A stretch of 64,000 bases of DNA from JANQTF01 sp041741415 (GCA_041741415.1 JBGSKC010000036.1:1-64000); one strand, 5' to 3'. Positions 6,365 through 15,250 are shown, counted from the first letter of the stretch. Made by a program: numbers and translations. Notes: generated by a model not told the origin, from the sequence alone.

Positions 6365-8637
6365 GCGGCTATCGGCATATCCTCTGGCTGTTACTCCTTA
6401 CAGCGGCAACTATCCTACTAATACGGCTCTGGATTGGAGACCCATTCCTGCGCCCGGGGGCTTATCTATTTGGTTCCAGCGGTGATGGACTAAAAGGGTA
6501 TTACACACTTGCATGGCAACTTCTTCATGGACACGGCGCTTGGCACCATATGTTCCATCACCCCTTGGGAACGCATCTTATGTATGTCGATGGCAATCCT
6601 CTTTTATATGGTTTCCTTCAAATTGCAGCTGAATTTGGAGTAATATGGGAGCTGGAAACAGTTGTGACAGTAATCAATGCTGCAAGCCTTTGGAGCGCAA
6701 TTCCAGCAGTTTGGCTGTTGTTTCTTATCGGCAAAAAGTTTTCTTTTCCCAATTGGTACGCAGGGACAGTTGCTCTTCTTGCCGTCCTTTTGTCCCCTCA
6801 ACTGCACCGGCTCACAGGTCATTATTCCTTGTCACACCTATGGGTAATACCCTTGTTATGGTGGTGTCTTCTTCAATGGCAGAGCAAATCCTATTCCTTC
6901 AGGCTCCTTCTGCCCTACCTTGCAAGCGCCATTCTCGTCAGCTTTCTCCACCCTTACTTTGGTCTAATTTCGGCAGCCTTCCTTGGTGCATTTTCGATTG
7001 CCGCGTGGTTAAAAGATCCTTCCTTTCGTATTCAGCCTATTCTTCATCGCTTAATCCCCTTTTTCGCTACTCCTATTCCTGGAATTTCGCTCAAAGTCTG
7101 GGAGTTGTTCACCAACCATGGTAACCAAGACGTAGTGAAATATCCCTTTGGCCTAACCTTTTATCACGCAGGCTTTGAATCAATTTTTTTACCAAACCAG
7201 GGTCCCGTTAGGGCTTGGTGGGACTCCTTGCTGCCAATAAAGCATTATGATTTTGAAGGTTATGCATATGTTGGTACAACTGGATTGCTCATCCTTATTC
7301 TTCTACTGACCAAATCCCTTCACCGGATTTCGATAAAAGATTATACCTTAAAACCCCCTAAACCAGATCTACCAATAGCGTTGTCTGTTAGCATAATGGC
7401 CGGAGTAATCGCCCTGATTCCTGCTATTGGAATTCCATTTTCCTGGTTCCCATCGCTTGAAATCCTTCTGGGCCCTCTTCGCCAATTCAGATCTCCGGGA
7501 CGCCTTGCCTGGGTATTTTATTTTACCTACTTCTTATTCGCAGCCTGGTATCTCTTTTGGTTGGCAGGAAAACTGCGTCAATCCCAAAGCCAACTGGCCT
7601 CATCGCTAGCATCCTTGCTGCTCTTCGCAGGGATTTTCCTTTGGGGGGCAGAAGGGCGGATTATGCTAAATGAACAGCGAAACATCATTGCGGGACAAGG
7701 CATAGATTTGTATCCAGAATGGCAGATAGAATGGGAGTCGATCCTGAGTTCATTCCACATGCCTCCTTCAGAGTTCCAAGCCATCCTGGCAGTTCCGTTT
7801 TTTCATCACGGCTCTGAAAAAATTTTCCTTGCAGACTGGTTCTCCGAAAGGTATGCACAGATCATTTCAGTGAAAACTGGGCTCCCACTTGTACAAAATC
7901 TTGCCGCCAGAGCATCATTGTCTCAAACCAGGAAGGTCATCCAGCTTGCCTCTCATCCGTTGATCGATCGTGACTGGGACAATAGCTTGATTGACAAAAG
8001 ACCTCTCTTGTTGGTGATTCACCCGGGAAGAACTTATTCACCAGGCGAACAGTGGTTAATCGATCAATCAAGCCTATTAGGTGAGGTTGGCGAAATAAGA
8101 CTTGCAATTCTTCCATTTGAGCAGATTCAAGCAGATACTACATTTTTGACTGCATTGGATTCTGTAACCACTAAGGATTCCATCCAGTACCCCACCCTGA
8201 TCAGGGATGGATTTGGCGATGATCCCACAGATCCACCGGGCGCGATGGTTCGAGTCTGTAACCCTTGGAGTGATCTTTTGTGGAAGGGCAATATTCCAAC
8301 ACATCCGGCGGAGGAATTCTGGGAAATCTCTGTCTGGATCAAGATTTCTGAAGAAACAAATTATCTGCCCCGGCTTTTCGTCAAACAATTTTTAGCCGGT
8401 AAGGAGGTTTTCAGAGAACGAATAGTGACCATGAATACCCGAGATGTCTGGGGAGAGTGGGCAATTGCTCGTGATACATTGCTTCTGCCTTCAGGAAATA
8501 TTCAACTCACAGCTAAAGCTCAAGGCGAATCTTTCGACAGGCTTATGATTCGGCCAATTAACCTGAACGTTCTCGATCGCTCCCAATCCTCTTCCCCTCT
8601 CCTCTGGAACAACTATCCCCTTACCCCAAACCCATGA
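6361..8637 (+). CDS. Polytopic membrane protein, GT-C glycosyltransferase-like
   Basis: A 758-residue protein starting at a GTG that overlaps the preceding stop (GTGA). Residues 1-440 hold about ten hydrophobic helices. Between the first two is a loop with GDGLKGYYT and a region rich in His (GHGAWHHMFHHPLG), resembling the acidic first extracytoplasmic loop of GT-C glycosyltransferases and YfhO-type proteins. Residues from about 440 onward are soluble, with a C-terminal beta-rich part (SVWIKISEETNYLPRLFV) that looks like a carbohydrate-binding jelly roll. The topology is clear; the enzymatic role is inference. Placed between a T9SS protein and an outer-membrane lipoprotein, it could transfer sugar from a lipid carrier, perhaps in modifying the operon's surface protein. 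The next start overlaps its stop (ATGA). Confidence 0.75.
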   Translation: MSGYRHILWLLLLTAATILLIRLWIGDPFLRPGAYLFGSSGDGLKGYYTLAWQLLHGHGAWHHMFHHPLGTHLMYVDGNPLLYGFLQIAAEFGVIWELETVVTVINAASLWSAIPAVWLLFLIGKKFSFPNWYAGTVALLAVLLSPQLHRLTGHYSLSHLWVIPLLWWCLLQWQSKSYSFRLLLPYLASAILVSFLHPYFGLISAAFLGAFSIAAWLKDPSFRIQPILHRLIPFFATPIPGISLKVWELFTNHGNQDVVKYPFGLTFYHAGFESIFLPNQGPVRAWWDSLLPIKHYDFEGYAYVGTTGLLILILLLTKSLHRISIKDYTLKPPKPDLPIALSVSIMAGVIALIPAIGIPFSWFPSLEILLGPLRQFRSPGRLAWVFYFTYFLFAAWYLFWLAGKLRQSQSQLASSLASLLLFAGIFLWGAEGRIMLNEQRNIIAGQGIDLYPEWQIEWESILSSFHMPPSEFQAILAVPFFHHGSEKIFLADWFSERYAQIISVKTGLPLVQNLAARASLSQTRKVIQLASHPLIDRDWDNSLIDKRPLLLVIHPGRTYSPGEQWLIDQSSLLGEVGEIRLAILPFEQIQADTTFLTALDSVTTKDSIQYPTLIRDGFGDDPTDPPGAMVRVCNPWSDLLWKGNIPTHPAEEFWEISVWIKISEETNYLPRLFVKQFLAGKEVFRERIVTMNTRDVWGEWAIARDTLLLPSGNIQLTAKAQGESFDRLMIRPINLNVLDRSQSSSPLLWNNYPLTPNP

Positions 8638-10727
8638 ACAAATCTCTCCTGCTACTGATATGCCTTGCTCTTGTTTCGCTGCCGGGCTGCCGACTCAATA
8701 CCCTCGATGAATTAAGCTGGCAAACGAACTGGATGCTGCCTATTGCACAGAGCGAGAGCGGCCTTGAAAACCTCATTCAGGATACCAGCCTGACTGTCAA
8801 CAGCCAGGGGGTTTATTCGCTAGTGTATCGCGATACCCTTGCCGGGATTTCCCTTGAAGACCTCATCGTTTTCCCCGACATCGAGCTTTCCTTCGCCGTT
8901 CGCCTCGATAGCATCTCGCTTAACCCCGAATCCATCGCACAACAAATCACCATGGGCCAGCTTGCCACGCAACTCGCAAACGAGGGGAACATCATCGGGC
9001 AGCTGATCATCAATAACCACAACAAAACCCTGCCCATTGTACCTGGGGTACCAGGCCTGTCTTCGGGCGTCATTCCAATCGACGCCTCCAGTTTTTTTGA
9101 ATTCGCCGACCTCGACTCCGGGTTCCTCGACCTGTCCATTCGCAACGAATTCCCCCTCAGCCTCGACAACGTGGTACTGGAAATCCGCAATGCCACCCTG
9201 CCCGGCCCGCCCATCGTTCGCGATACATTCCCCAGCATCCCCTCCCGCCAAACCAGAACCCAAATCTATGACCTCAGCGGCCAGCAGATTGAAAGTCAGC
9301 TGATTGGGGAACTCATCAACCTCGACCTGCGCGACAGTACCCAGGTGCCGATTGACACCAGCGAATACATCGAAGTGCTGCTCTCTGCCCGCGACCTCAA
9401 AGCCAGGGAAGCCACAGCCATTTTCCCTGCTCAGACCCTCGTTGAGGTGGACAGAAATACCAATTACCCTTTGCAGAACGGTACCAGCCCCGTTCGCATC
9501 CGGGAAATGAAGGTCCTTTCCGGCAGCATTCAGGCGGAAAGCATCACCACCATCGGCGATTCACTGCAAACACAATACCGGATCAACAATGCCGTGAGCG
9601 CCAACGGGTTGCCACCCGAATTGAACCTCAAGGTGCTGCCAGCCCCGCCAAATGGCGTGAGAACCCAGAGCGCCACCCAGCAACTTGAAGGGTTTTTCCT
9701 CGACATGAGCCTCGGCGGCACCACCTGGAACCAGTTGCAGGACTTTTTCAAGGCGGATTTGCTCTACTCAGGCAACCTCGTGACCCTCGACCAACAGGAC
9801 AGCCTCGTGCTCACTTTTCGGGTTCAGGACCTCAAACCCACCTTTGCTACGGGCTATTTTGGTTCAGAATTTTATGATTTTCAGGGAAATGTGAAGATCA
9901 ACTGGCGCTCCGGCCTCAACCTTGGCCGGGTGAGCTTCGCCGACCCCAGTGTGCGTCTGCTCATCGACAATGGCCTTGGCATCGACGCAGAAATGGACAT
10001 CCGATCCCTGATAGCACGTAACAGCCAGACCGGCCAGACGGCCCGCCTCTCTACCGGGGCCCTGCTCGCGGGCCCGCTCACCCTGGAACGCCCCCAACTG
10101 CCCGATACTTTCGGCGTGAGCCAAACCGAGCTCCTCTTCGACCGCGGAGAAAGCAACCTCGTGCAGGTCTTTAACCTGGAACCTGACGAGCTGGTGTACG
10201 ACATTCGCCTGCAAACCAACCCCAACCGCGACCCGCTCGATTTCAACGACTTCGCCACCGACCGAAGCCAGATCCGCGCCATCGTGGAACTCGACATCCC
10301 GCTCGACGGCATCCTGGAAACCCTCGTTTTTGAGGATACTGTGTTCCTCACCCCCGGCCGGGTGGAGGACATCCCGACCGAGGAAGGCATCCTGCGCCTG
10401 GCACTGGCGAATGATTTTCCGCTCGAAGGAAAGGTTGATGCACGGGTCGTGAATGCACAAGGTGCGACCCTTCTGAGCCTTGCCGAGGGCACCGCCATTG
10501 CAGCTGCAACAGCGCAGGGCGGTGGGCGAACAGCCGTTCCGGCACAAACCACGCTGGAAATCCGCGTGACAAGGGCGCAACTGGAGCAGGTCATCGAAGA
10601 AGGCACCATGATTTTGTACCGCTTTGTGCTCGACAGCCGCCCTGCGAACCAGGAGGTGAAAATGTATGCTGATTACCGCCTCCGGGCCCATCTTTCAGCA
10701 GAATTTCCCCTCGAAGTCAACAATTGA
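8634..10727 (+). CDS. Large lipoprotein of unknown function
   Basis: A 697-residue lipoprotein: the signal peptide ends in a lipobox (LVSLPGC), and the mature protein starts at Cys19 with RLNTLDELSW. The remainder is beta-rich with repeated aspartate-containing segments of the kind LDIPLDG and LSIRNEFPLSLDN, suggesting several immunoglobulin-like or LEA-like modules in series. I recognise no catalytic motif. It overlaps the previous gene by four bases (ATGA) and is followed 20 bases later by the DUF5723 gene, so all four genes should be co-expressed. It is probably anchored to the outer membrane next to the following beta-barrel (inference). Confidence 0.8.
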   Translation: MNKSLLLLICLALVSLPGCRLNTLDELSWQTNWMLPIAQSESGLENLIQDTSLTVNSQGVYSLVYRDTLAGISLEDLIVFPDIELSFAVRLDSISLNPESIAQQITMGQLATQLANEGNIIGQLIINNHNKTLPIVPGVPGLSSGVIPIDASSFFEFADLDSGFLDLSIRNEFPLSLDNVVLEIRNATLPGPPIVRDTFPSIPSRQTRTQIYDLSGQQIESQLIGELINLDLRDSTQVPIDTSEYIEVLLSARDLKAREATAIFPAQTLVEVDRNTNYPLQNGTSPVRIREMKVLSGSIQAESITTIGDSLQTQYRINNAVSANGLPPELNLKVLPAPPNGVRTQSATQQLEGFFLDMSLGGTTWNQLQDFFKADLLYSGNLVTLDQQDSLVLTFRVQDLKPTFATGYFGSEFYDFQGNVKINWRSGLNLGRVSFADPSVRLLIDNGLGIDAEMDIRSLIARNSQTGQTARLSTGALLAGPLTLERPQLPDTFGVSQTELLFDRGESNLVQVFNLEPDELVYDIRLQTNPNRDPLDFNDFATDRSQIRAIVELDIPLDGILETLVFEDTVFLTPGRVEDIPTEEGILRLALANDFPLEGKVDARVVNAQGATLLSLAEGTAIAAATAQGGGRTAVPAQTTLEIRVTRAQLEQVIEEGTMILYRFVLDSRPANQEVKMYADYRLRAHLSAEFPLEVNN

Positions 10728-10747
10728 TTCCCCCAACCAAAGACCTG

Positions 10748-12034
10748 ATGAAGCTGCTTCTCCGTTGGTGTATGGCCTGTTTTGCCCTGACGGGCCTCGC
10801 TGTCGCACAGTCTCCCCGACAAATTCTGCTGCCCTCCGCCTACCCTGCCCAGATGACTGTTCATCCTGCCATGCTGGCCTCCATGGCCGAGGGCGTGATC
10901 CGCGTCGGGGTGGACGGGCAATTTCAGTTTGCCAACACAGCAGTTCCCTTTAGCTGGTTTGACCAGGCAGACGGCTTTCTCGACACTGACGACAAAAACA
11001 CCCTGATCGACGGGATCCAGGGCCGTGAGCGGCTTTTCAGCGAACTGGGCGGACAGGTCCAGGTACAATATGGGCACTCCACCGGCACTGCCTTTTCGGT
11101 CGGATATGCGCAGTGGCAAACCATTGCTGGCAGTCTTGCCGATGCCGACCTCGCCAGGGTCGCCCTGAATGGAAACGCCTCCTACCAGGGGCAAACCCTC
11201 GCAGGAGAAAACGCCTATTTTTCCCAGACCCGCCACCAGGAACTCCAGCTCGGGATGGCGAAGGCGCTGGGACTGAAGGTTCACCTTGGCGCCCAGCTGG
11301 CCCTTATCAATGGCCAGAGTGGGAGATTTGCCGAACTAACCTCTTTCTCCCTTTACACCGGCCCGCTCGGCGACTCGGTGAGGCTGGCAGCCAATTACCT
11401 CGACAGAATCGGGGAACAAGCCTGGGGCGGACACCTGGCGCTCAGTGGCACCTGGCTGATCTCCGACCGGCTGAACCTGGAGGCGGGCGTACACCAGCTT
11501 GGCTTTCTCCGCTGGCAGGGAACGGAGCGGACAGCTGATGCCTCCTATGGCACCTCCGGCCTCGATGGCGGACCCTTGTTTGACAACCTGTTTCCCTTCA
11601 GCGACAGCCTGTTCCGGCTCGACAGCCTCACCCAGTTGTTTCTCCCCGACCCCGTTGATGCAAGCTGGACCCGCAACTTTCTGCCGCAAGCCTTTGTGGG
11701 TGTTCGGTGGAAATCGGACAACTTCAAGGCCCTCGCATTGCTGCAGGGACAATCCTGGCCCGACGGGCAATGGGTTCCGACTGTTTCCCTCTCCGCGTTG
11801 TATCAGGTCAACAAACCAAAGGACAGTTACTATGAGCTGGGGTCCATCGGCCTGAGTATGAGCAGTTCGCCCTGGCAGCCGCTGGGCCTGGGCATCATGG
11901 CCAAGGGGGTGATTCCGGTGGTTGCGAACCAGTATGTACACCTGTTTGTCTTCGCCGACGACCTCCAGGGCTGGGTACTTTCGTCGGGTCGTGCTGCCTC
12001 GGTTCGGGCAGGGCTGATGTACGTTATCCTTTGA
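10748..12034 (+). CDS. DUF5723 family outer-membrane protein
   Basis: A 428-residue exported protein. I chose the ATG giving the signal peptide MKLLLRWCMACFALTGLAVA; a TTG 24 bases earlier overlaps the preceding stop but would put polar residues ahead of it. The mature part opens with LLPSAYPAQMTVHPAML and continues as alternating hydrophobic strands (NLEAGVHQLGFLRW, DNFKALALLQGQ) typical of an outer-membrane beta-barrel. This agrees with the DUF5723 family of Bacteroidota, related to PorV/FadL-like barrels. It is the last gene of the operon. Its 3' end overlaps the convergent acyltransferase gene by 11 bases. Confidence 0.75.
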   Translation: MKLLLRWCMACFALTGLAVAQSPRQILLPSAYPAQMTVHPAMLASMAEGVIRVGVDGQFQFANTAVPFSWFDQADGFLDTDDKNTLIDGIQGRERLFSELGGQVQVQYGHSTGTAFSVGYAQWQTIAGSLADADLARVALNGNASYQGQTLAGENAYFSQTRHQELQLGMAKALGLKVHLGAQLALINGQSGRFAELTSFSLYTGPLGDSVRLAANYLDRIGEQAWGGHLALSGTWLISDRLNLEAGVHQLGFLRWQGTERTADASYGTSGLDGGPLFDNLFPFSDSLFRLDSLTQLFLPDPVDASWTRNFLPQAFVGVRWKSDNFKALALLQGQSWPDGQWVPTVSLSALYQVNKPKDSYYELGSIGLSMSSSPWQPLGLGIMAKGVIPVVANQYVHLFVFADDLQGWVLSSGRAASVRAGLMYVIL

Positions 12035-12662
12035 GAGTGGGGTCATGCACAGCCGCCTGGGCCGCGATGTGGTCACGTTCCACCGACTCAAAAAAGGCGC
12101 GGTAGGCTTGTTCCAGGTCGCCCTCCACCTTCCATGGAGAGAGCGTCATCGTGAGCGTGGGCTTCGGATGCGCGCCATAATCGAGCAGGGCAGCGAAAAA
12201 CAAGACCTGAAAAGGAGCATTTGTAATCTCTATCAGCTTCCGGACGCCCGGCTCAAAGGTGAAGTTCCGGTCGTACTGGGAATGGATTTTCCCCTGCGGA
12301 TAGACCAGCACGAGGTTTTGCGGGGAAGCCAGCAGCCCGGCTGCATAGCGAAGCGTTTGGACCACACTCCGGTGGCCGGGCCTGATGGAAAAGGCACCGC
12401 CGCGGCGCATGAGGGGCCTGGGTGCCAGCTGATCTTCCAGCATCATCACGTAATATTCCCGCTTCCAGAGCCTTCGGTTCAGCTCGATGGGCCAGAACCC
12501 ATCCCACCAGCTGATGTGGTTGCCAATGAGCAGGATGGCTTTCCCGGGATCAGGAGCTTCCGTACAGCGAATCTCGAAATCGTGAAACATCCAGCGGATG
12601 CTCCAGCGGCAAAAGGTTTGCCACCACCATCTGCCGAGTGGTGTGGGGGCTGCTTCAATCAT
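12024..12662 (-). CDS. Lysophospholipid acyltransferase family protein (PlsC-like)
   Basis: A 212-residue protein. The start was chosen at the ATG overlapping the CrtD-like stop by 8 bases; a much longer open frame upstream is only CrtD DNA read in another frame. The acyltransferase motif NHISWWD provides the catalytic His49-x4-Asp54, and YPQGK at 121-125 is the substrate-binding loop equivalent to the PlsC FPEG motif. Family members move an acyl chain from acyl-CoA or acyl-ACP to a hydroxyl. The tight coupling to a carotenoid desaturase suggests it may acylate a carotenoid or carotenoid glycoside, as CruD does in green sulphur bacteria, rather than a phospholipid (inference). It overlaps the convergent DUF5723 gene at its 3' end. 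Confidence 0.8.
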   Translation of the reverse strand: MIEAAPTPLGRWWWQTFCRWSIRWMFHDFEIRCTEAPDPGKAILLIGNHISWWDGFWPIELNRRLWKREYYVMMLEDQLAPRPLMRRGGAFSIRPGHRSVVQTLRYAAGLLASPQNLVLVYPQGKIHSQYDRNFTFEPGVRKLIEITNAPFQVLFFAALLDYGAHPKPTLTMTLSPWKVEGDLEQAYRAFFESVERDHIAAQAAVHDPTLKG

Positions 12663-14163
12663 GGGGAGAGGGAAAAGAGAGCGAATAATCCTGGGCTGCG
12701 ATGTCAACAGCGATTTTTGCAGAGAGGAGACAGAGGGGAATGCCACCGCCGGGGTGGACCGAACCGCCGCAAAAATAAAGGCCTTTGATGGCCCGGGAGA
12801 AATTGGGGTGGCGCAAAAATGCCGCCATGGGGTTGTTGGAGCTGCTTCCATATAGCGCCCCCTGGTAGGAGGAGGTTTTCGCCTCGATGCTGCGGGGATC
12901 CAGCACCTGCTCCACGAGGATCCTGCTGCTGAGCTCCGCTCCCAGCAGCCGCTCCAGCTTGGCCAGGATGGCCTCCCGGGCTTCGGCAATGAGGCGGTCC
13001 CAGTCCTGCCCGGTATTCGAAGGCACATTGATCATCACAAACCAGTTTTCACAGCCCTTCGGCGCGTCGTCAGGCTCCACCTTCGAGCTCACAAACACAT
13101 ACACCGTCGGGTCGTCCGTCACGGTTTTCTCCTGCCAGATCTGCCGGAATTCCGCCTGGTAGTCTTTGGCGAAAAAGATGTTATGGGCATCGAGATCGGG
13201 AAATTGTCCCTTCATTCCCCAGTAAAAAATGAGGGCCGAACTGCTCCTCGGCTGACTGAGGATCCAATCCGGAGCCTTGTGCTGCGGCAGCAGATGCCGG
13301 TAGGTCGGCACCACATCGGCATTGCTCATCACGAGACTGGCAGGAAAAAACTGGTCATTTGCCTCCACCCCTTCGACCTGTTTTCCGTTAGTTCTGATGC
13401 GGGTGGCAGGGGTGTTGAGGCGAATGTCCACCCCGAGTTGTTCGGCGAGACCGGTGAGGGCGCGGGTGATGGCATACATTCCGCCCTCCGGAAAAAAGGC
13501 CCCCATGCTGTGTTCGAGGTGGGGAATGATGTTGAGGGTCGCCGGGGCCTGATAAGGATCCGAGCCATTGTAGGTGGCGTAGCGGTCAAATAATTGGGTC
13601 ACCCTGGGATCCTGAAAGCGGCGGGCGTTGGCGCGGTGCATGGTGGTGAAAGCTCCGAGCTTGTGAACCTGAAGCAGGGAGCGCAGGGTGTCCATTCTCA
13701 GGTAGGTGGAAGCCTTGTGGAGCGAACGTTCGAGGAAAACGTGGTTGGTGATGTGATAGAGCTCCTCACTTTTGTGGAGCAGGCCGCGGATGTTTGCTTC
13801 GGGCTCGCCGGTTTTGAACACAAGCTCCCGGATAAAGGCTTCAGGGTCGCTGTGGGCATCGATCAGGGTGCCGTCTTCATAAAAATAGCGGGTGATGACG
13901 GGCAGGGTTTTGTAGGCAAAATGCTCCTGCGGGGAAAGCCCTGCGAGCGAAAAGAGCTCATCCACGAGGCCGGGCAGGGTGAAGAGAGAGGGACCTGCAT
14001 CCCAGCGGAAGCCGCTGTCGCGGCGTTCGGCGATTTTCCCGCCGGGCTGGCCGGCGGCTTCCAGCACCGTTACCTCGCAGCCAGCGAGCCGAAGCCTGAT
14101 GGCCGAAGCCAAACCAGCCACCCCGGCACCTATGACCAGGGCTTTGAGAGAAGAAGAATTCAT
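12655..14163 (-). CDS. crtD: Carotenoid 3,4-desaturase / phytoene desaturase family (CrtD-like)
   Basis: A 502-residue FAD-dependent desaturase. The Rossmann FAD site is at the N-terminus (KALVIGAGVAGLASA), followed by the family's GGKIAERRDSGFRWDAGPS segment. The C-terminal signature YFCGGSVHPGGGIPLCLLS resembles hydroxycarotenoid 3,4-desaturases (CrtD) more than CrtI, whose equivalent is closer to GQTTVPGPGVP. The likely job is adding a double bond at C-3,4 of a 1-hydroxy-carotenoid end group, as in myxol or saproxanthin formation. I chose the ATG (MNSSSLKAL) directly before the FAD motif, not the more upstream one. crtB, crtI, crtY and crtZ are not in the window. The stop overlaps the start of a PlsC-like gene. 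The family is certain; CrtD rather than CrtI is a probable call. Confidence 0.85.
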   Translation of the reverse strand: MNSSSLKALVIGAGVAGLASAIRLRLAGCEVTVLEAAGQPGGKIAERRDSGFRWDAGPSLFTLPGLVDELFSLAGLSPQEHFAYKTLPVITRYFYEDGTLIDAHSDPEAFIRELVFKTGEPEANIRGLLHKSEELYHITNHVFLERSLHKASTYLRMDTLRSLLQVHKLGAFTTMHRANARRFQDPRVTQLFDRYATYNGSDPYQAPATLNIIPHLEHSMGAFFPEGGMYAITRALTGLAEQLGVDIRLNTPATRIRTNGKQVEGVEANDQFFPASLVMSNADVVPTYRHLLPQHKAPDWILSQPRSSSALIFYWGMKGQFPDLDAHNIFFAKDYQAEFRQIWQEKTVTDDPTVYVFVSSKVEPDDAPKGCENWFVMINVPSNTGQDWDRLIAEAREAILAKLERLLGAELSSRILVEQVLDPRSIEAKTSSYQGALYGSSSNNPMAAFLRHPNFSRAIKGLYFCGGSVHPGGGIPLCLLSAKIAVDIAAQDYSLSFPSPHD

Positions 14164-14184
14164 GCCACAGGGAACTACAGAGGC

Positions 14185-14216
14185 GAAAAATAGTTCTTTC
14201 CCGCTCTGCACGACAA
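14185..14216 (-). promoter_or_regulatory. Candidate promoter of the crtD-acyltransferase pair
   Basis: On the minus strand TTG (14214-14216) and TATTTTTC (14185-14192) lie 21 bases apart, fitting the Bacteroidota -33/-7 layout with one change in the last base of TAnnTTTG. The -7 box is 21 bases before the chosen crtD start. Confidence 0.4.
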
Positions 14217-14254
14217 TTTTTTTGCCCGGTCACGGCGGCTCCCTAGATTCGTGC

Positions 14255-14605
14255 ATGGATTTCACCGACTTTTTCGCCACCCTCCGGGAGCCAAATCCTC
14301 CCATTCGGCTCTCCCCTGCCCTTCAGGCCTTGTGGCACGATGCACATGGCGACTGGGAGCGGGCACATGCCCTTGTCAATGATGCCACCGACGCCGACAG
14401 CGCCTGGGTTCACGCCTATTTGCACCGCAAAGAAGGCGACCAAAGCAACGCAAGCTACTGGTATCAACATGCGCAAAGGCCGGTTTTCTCGGGTCGCTTC
14501 GATCAGGAATGGAGGGAAATCGTGACAACGCTCCTGCGCGTGATCGATCACAGGGGCGGGCGAACAAGGAAAAAAGAGGCAGAAGGCTGGGACGATGAAG
14601 ACTGA
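14255..14605 (+). CDS. Small conserved hypothetical protein
   Basis: A 116-residue cytoplasmic protein transcribed away from crtD. The start was set at MDFTDFFATLREPNPP because the longer frame upstream reads antisense through crtD. The core LWHDAHGDWERAHALV, then WVHAYLHRKEGDQSNASYWY, is a pattern found in small conserved proteins of unknown function in several phyla. The repeated W and H residues and helical pattern look like one TPR-like helical hairpin pair. The tail is basic and acidic (RTRKKEAEGWDDED). There is no link to a pathway. Confidence 0.7.
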   Translation: MDFTDFFATLREPNPPIRLSPALQALWHDAHGDWERAHALVNDATDADSAWVHAYLHRKEGDQSNASYWYQHAQRPVFSGRFDQEWREIVTTLLRVIDHRGGRTRKKEAEGWDDED

Positions 14606-14681
14606 CCATTTTCGCCGGGCAAATATGCCCATTCTTTCATCCGGGCTGGTTTCCTGCCAGGGCTTGTTCAGTTCGTTATTG

Positions 14682-14720
14682 ATTTTAGAATAATTTTTTC
14701 TCTGTAATATATTCTAAAAT
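14682..14720. promoter_or_regulatory. AT-rich inverted repeat, possible operator
   Basis: A perfect 10-bp inverted repeat (ATTTTAGAAT and ATTCTAAAAT) with a 19-base spacer lies in the 170-base gap before the 147-residue protein gene. The half-sites are about three helical turns apart, which would suit a dimeric regulator, or the pair could form a weak hairpin. Confidence 0.3.
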
Positions 14721-14776
14721 TCTAGTCCGGTAACCGGTATTTTTCCTTCTACATTTCGGGCAAAATCAATGCCCGC

Positions 14777-15220
14777 ATGGCCCGCATTATTCTTCAGCCA
14801 CGACAAAAGACCCAGCAGCGCCGCCTTTGGCTTGCTACCGGGCTTGCCGTGGCAGCCGCAGCCTCGCTCTTCCTCCTCCAACTTGATCTCAGCCCAACCA
14901 CCCTCTCACCGGAGCGTCAGCAGCAGGTGTTTCTGGAGCCCATGCCTGTCAGGTGGTCCGGCACTTCGAGCGATAACGCCTACCGTCAACAACGCATGGC
15001 CTGGGAGCAGCGCCTTCTTCAGCTCAGGCAAAGCAAAACCAGGCATCACCCCGACCTGGAAGCAGCCGAGGTTCTCATTCCCACTCTGCTGCAGGCAGAG
15101 GACGTTTCCCGGCGGATCGACCGCATCGGCGACGGCGACCCGGCCCTGCGCCAGCAACTCGGCGAGCGCCTCGCCCAACTGAATGACCACATCCGCCGAA
15201 CCCAGGCTGCCCAACATTGA
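14777..15220 (+). CDS. Single-pass membrane protein with helical extracytoplasmic domain
   Basis: A 147-residue protein with a basic start (MARIILQPRQKTQQRR), one membrane helix at about residues 17-35 (LATGLAVAAAASLFLLQLDL) and a charged helical remainder rich in Arg, Gln, Glu and Leu (QQRMAWEQRLLQLRQ). The second half has heptad-like spacing and may form a coiled coil. No family is recognised. The next gene starts 30 bases downstream, so both are probably on one transcript. Confidence 0.7.
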   Translation: MARIILQPRQKTQQRRLWLATGLAVAAAASLFLLQLDLSPTTLSPERQQQVFLEPMPVRWSGTSSDNAYRQQRMAWEQRLLQLRQSKTRHHPDLEAAEVLIPTLLQAEDVSRRIDRIGDGDPALRQQLGERLAQLNDHIRRTQAAQH

Positions 15221-15250
15221 CAGACCCACACAGGGAAATCCAATACTTCC

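Noticed and set aside
9864..10691. 275-codon minus-strand frame opposite the large lipoprotein
   Set aside because: Antisense to a better gene with a lipobox and operon context; no motif or start signal of its own.
12663..13028. Long N-terminal extension of the acyltransferase reading frame
   Set aside because: This part lies over the CrtD-like gene in another phase and reads as low-complexity Arg/Ser/Pro-rich sequence; the ATG at 12662 fits the family better.
13979..14254. N-terminal extension of the 116-residue small protein
   Set aside because: It overlaps crtD in antisense and its composition is unlike the conserved core.
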